Source of the DNA: Acidobacteriota bacterium
GTDB taxonomy: Bacteria; Acidobacteriota; Blastocatellia; RBC074
Assembly (NCBI GenBank): GCA_016196035.1
Contig: JACPYM010000015.1
Location: 128,525 to 192,524 of the forward strand
Length of the DNA: 64,000 nucleotides
Direction: 5' to 3'
Part shown: piece after piece, positions 62,318 to 64,000 of the stretch
Position numbering within the stretch: the first letter of the stretch is position 1
Layout: the number at the start of each line of letters is the position of its first letter
The notes under the pieces: model-generated
Seen by the model: the letters and a program-made list of their open reading frames with translations, nothing else
What the model was told of the DNA's origin: nothing
The model's database searches: none
Program-made: the position numbers and the translations under genes

Positions 62318-63946
62318 CTATTCTTGCGGTTGCACAAGCACGACGCGCGCACCACCCGTGTCACGGACGCGGATGAACGCCTGCTTCTTGCCGCCGAGTT
62401 TCGCTAAGGCAGCGTTGAACTCATTGACATTGCTAACAGGTTGGCGGGCGACCTCAATGATGACCATGCCAGGGCGCAAGCCAGCCGCAGCGGCATCGCT
62501 GCCAGGGTCAACATCGGTGATCACCACCCCGGTCGTGCCTTCGGGCAAGCGGTATGGGCGCGCTTTTTCTGGTGTCAGATTGTCTACGCTGACACCGGCG
62601 AGCGGGCCGCTGGCTTTGGCTGACGCGGCGATAGGCGTTTCTTCTTTTTCCTTCGCCACCGGTTCAACTTCGGCAAGTTTGATGGTCAAATCGCGCTCGG
62701 AACCGTCACGCCAAATTTTTACTTTGACGGGCGTGCCCGGCGACGTTTGCGAAACCATGTTACGCAACTCGCTGCTATCCACGATGCGCTTGCCATTGAT
62801 CTCGGTAATGATGTCATACGGTTTGACGCCAGCCTGATCGGCGGGTTGACCTTTTTCGACATCCGAAACGAACGCGCCAGAGGTGCCGTTATAACCGAGT
62901 TCTTTGGCATACTCATTCGATACTGCGCTGACCACAACGCCCAGCTTGCCACGCCGGACTTTGCCACCCTTGACGAGTTGATCCATCACATTGCGCGCCA
63001 TCTTGGCCGGGATGGCAAAACCGATGCCGATGCTGCCACCGCTGCCGCCCGCCAAAATTTGCGAGGGGATGCCGATCAATTCACCGCGCAAATTCACGAG
63101 CGCCCCGCCCGAATTGCCACGATTGATGGCAGCATCGGTTTGGATGAAATCTTCGTAGGGCTGACTGCGAATGTCACCGGTGCGTGTGGTGCTGCGGCCT
63201 TTGGCGCTGATGATGCCCATCGTGACGGTCTGGCCGACACCTAGGGGATTGCCAATCGCCAAGACTAAATCGCCAACTTGTACAGCTTCGGAATCGCCGA
63301 ATGTTACAGTCGGGTAGCCGCTGCCTTCGATCTTGATGACAGCCAAGTCACTGGGCGGATCGGTGCCGATGACTTTGGCGACGACTTTGCGCCGGTCAGG
63401 CAATTCGACCTCGACTTTTTCCGCCCCTTCCACGACGTGATTATTCGTGATGATGTACCCATCACCAGTCACGAGCACGCCAGAGCCGACTCCGTTGGGC
63501 ACCAAACGCGGCGCGCGCTCCTGGCCTTCGCCTTGTGGCTGACGAGGTTGCGGGACCACGCGGCGGCGCGGTGTGCTTTCATCATCCTGATCCGGCAAGC
63601 CAAAGAAATCGCGGAATGGATCAATAAAACCAAACCCCTGACGGCGTTGATCCTGTCGCGCGGAAACTTCGATGGTCACGACGGCGGGCGTGACGGCTTT
63701 GGCGATCTGCGCAAAACCGCCATTCAAAACGATGTTCTGATCTAAAGCCGGACTTGGTGCGGCGACGGCTGATTTCGGTTCTTCAGCCCGCGCACTTGAA
63801 AAGGGCATCCAGCCCTTGGCGGTAACCACGGCGCCCAGCAACGTGCCCAGCATGAGCACCCCGGCGGCGACGCCACTGAGCAACTTCCAGCTTGGACGGC
63901 GCGGTTGCTCGCGCGCAATGATGATGTTGTCGAATTCATTATTCAT
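62318..63946 (-). CDS. degP: HtrA/DegP-type serine protease with two PDZ domains
   Basis: 542 residues. Membrane-anchored or secreted: the N-terminus has a hydrophobic helix (LLSGVAAGVLMLGTLLGAVV, residues 22-41). Trypsin-like triad His170 (YIITNNHVV), Asp200 (SDLAVIK), Ser279 (NRGNSGGAL). Two PDZ domains follow, about residues 310-395 and 440-530, the second with GLRPGMVIIEVARQPVSNVN. An insert of charged/proline-rich residues precedes the protease core. It degrades or chaperones misfolded periplasmic proteins. I use ATG 63946, ten bases after GAGGGAG; a GTG at 63955 sits too close to that site. Confidence 0.95.
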   Translation of the reverse strand: MNNEFDNIIIAREQPRRPSWKLLSGVAAGVLMLGTLLGAVVTAKGWMPFSSARAEEPKSAVAAPSPALDQNIVLNGGFAQIAKAVTPAVVTIEVSARQDQRRQGFGFIDPFRDFFGLPDQDDESTPRRRVVPQPRQPQGEGQERAPRLVPNGVGSGVLVTGDGYIITNNHVVEGAEKVEVELPDRRKVVAKVIGTDPPSDLAVIKIEGSGYPTVTFGDSEAVQVGDLVLAIGNPLGVGQTVTMGIISAKGRSTTRTGDIRSQPYEDFIQTDAAINRGNSGGALVNLRGELIGIPSQILAGGSGGSIGIGFAIPAKMARNVMDQLVKGGKVRRGKLGVVVSAVSNEYAKELGYNGTSGAFVSDVEKGQPADQAGVKPYDIITEINGKRIVDSSELRNMVSQTSPGTPVKVKIWRDGSERDLTIKLAEVEPVAKEKEETPIAASAKASGPLAGVSVDNLTPEKARPYRLPEGTTGVVITDVDPGSDAAAAGLRPGMVIIEVARQPVSNVNEFNAALAKLGGKKQAFIRVRDTGGARVVLVQPQE

Positions 63947-64000
63947 AGACTTCACACTCCCTCAAAAACTTCTTGATTTCCTCTGCAATTCCAACTGTCT

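Overview
The window is a GC-rich bacterial chromosome segment. Its gene content best fits an Acidobacteriota member, probably of the Blastocatellia. Pointers are a secreted VWFA-type protein of the kind expanded in Acidobacteria, small carboxypeptidase-regulatory-like secreted proteins, a DUF2934 protein, a TPR-CHAT protein beside an ECF sigma factor, a TreY/TreZ trehalose island and many intergenic hairpin repeats. This assignment is inference from content; no rRNA or tRNA gene was seen, and no CRISPR array or prophage.

Layout. 1-3.5 kb: 5' part of a receiver-GAF-histidine kinase (minus strand), a frameshifted small basic protein and an aspartase-like lyase. 3.5-14.3 kb: alpha-glucan/trehalose island (treY on minus; DUF2934, treZ, a glycogen debranching enzyme, a four-helix-bundle stress protein and a trehalose-synthase-like amylase on plus), closed by a decayed gene remnant. 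14.3-17.8 kb: ComM-like AAA protein, ParD/ParE-type toxin-antitoxin pair and mannose-1-phosphate guanylyltransferase. 17.8-21.7 kb: peptide ABC transporter (two permeases and a binding protein, no ATPase). 21.8-27.5 kb: ECF sigma factor, zinc-finger anti-sigma-like protein, TPR-CHAT protease-like protein and secreted subtilase, in tandem and ended by a strong intrinsic terminator. This is the best candidate for an undescribed system.

27.5-31.5 kb: threonine catabolism (threonine ammonia-lyase; threonine 3-dehydrogenase-like enzyme plus 2-amino-3-ketobutyrate CoA ligase). 31.6-36.1 kb: compact 4-hydroxyproline degradation operon (epimerase, three-subunit D-hydroxyproline dehydrogenase, deaminase of the dihydrodipicolinate synthase family). 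36.3-46 kb: LysM lytic transglycosylase, DhnA-type aldolase with a clear sigma-70 promoter, a flavoprotein/radical-SAM pair, a MerA-like flavoenzyme with a TVP38/TMEM64 membrane protein and a DUF1223 thioredoxin-like protein, and an HU protein. 46.6-56.4 kb: LysW-like carrier protein, divergent VWFA and regulatory-like secreted proteins, MoxR-like ATPase, NGG-repeat secreted protein, haem-c-motif beta-barrel protein, enoyl-CoA hydratase, short-chain dehydrogenase and a zinc-ribbon/coiled-coil membrane protein. 56.4-64 kb: DUF433 protein, an AT-richer membrane protein of unknown function, B12-dependent ribonucleotide reductase with a long leader, TMEM14-like protein, Fe/Mn superoxide dismutase and an HtrA/DegP protease.

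Themes. Three catabolic blocks (peptide uptake, threonine, hydroxyproline) plus secreted proteases suggest a peptide-scavenging lifestyle; TreYZ and the superoxide dismutase fit desiccation and oxidative stress. Intergenic gaps repeatedly hold long inverted repeats. Several share a core beginning CAGTACCGCG, two have MITE-like ends, and one 84-bp palindrome is flanked by an 11-bp direct repeat, so it looks like a recent insertion.
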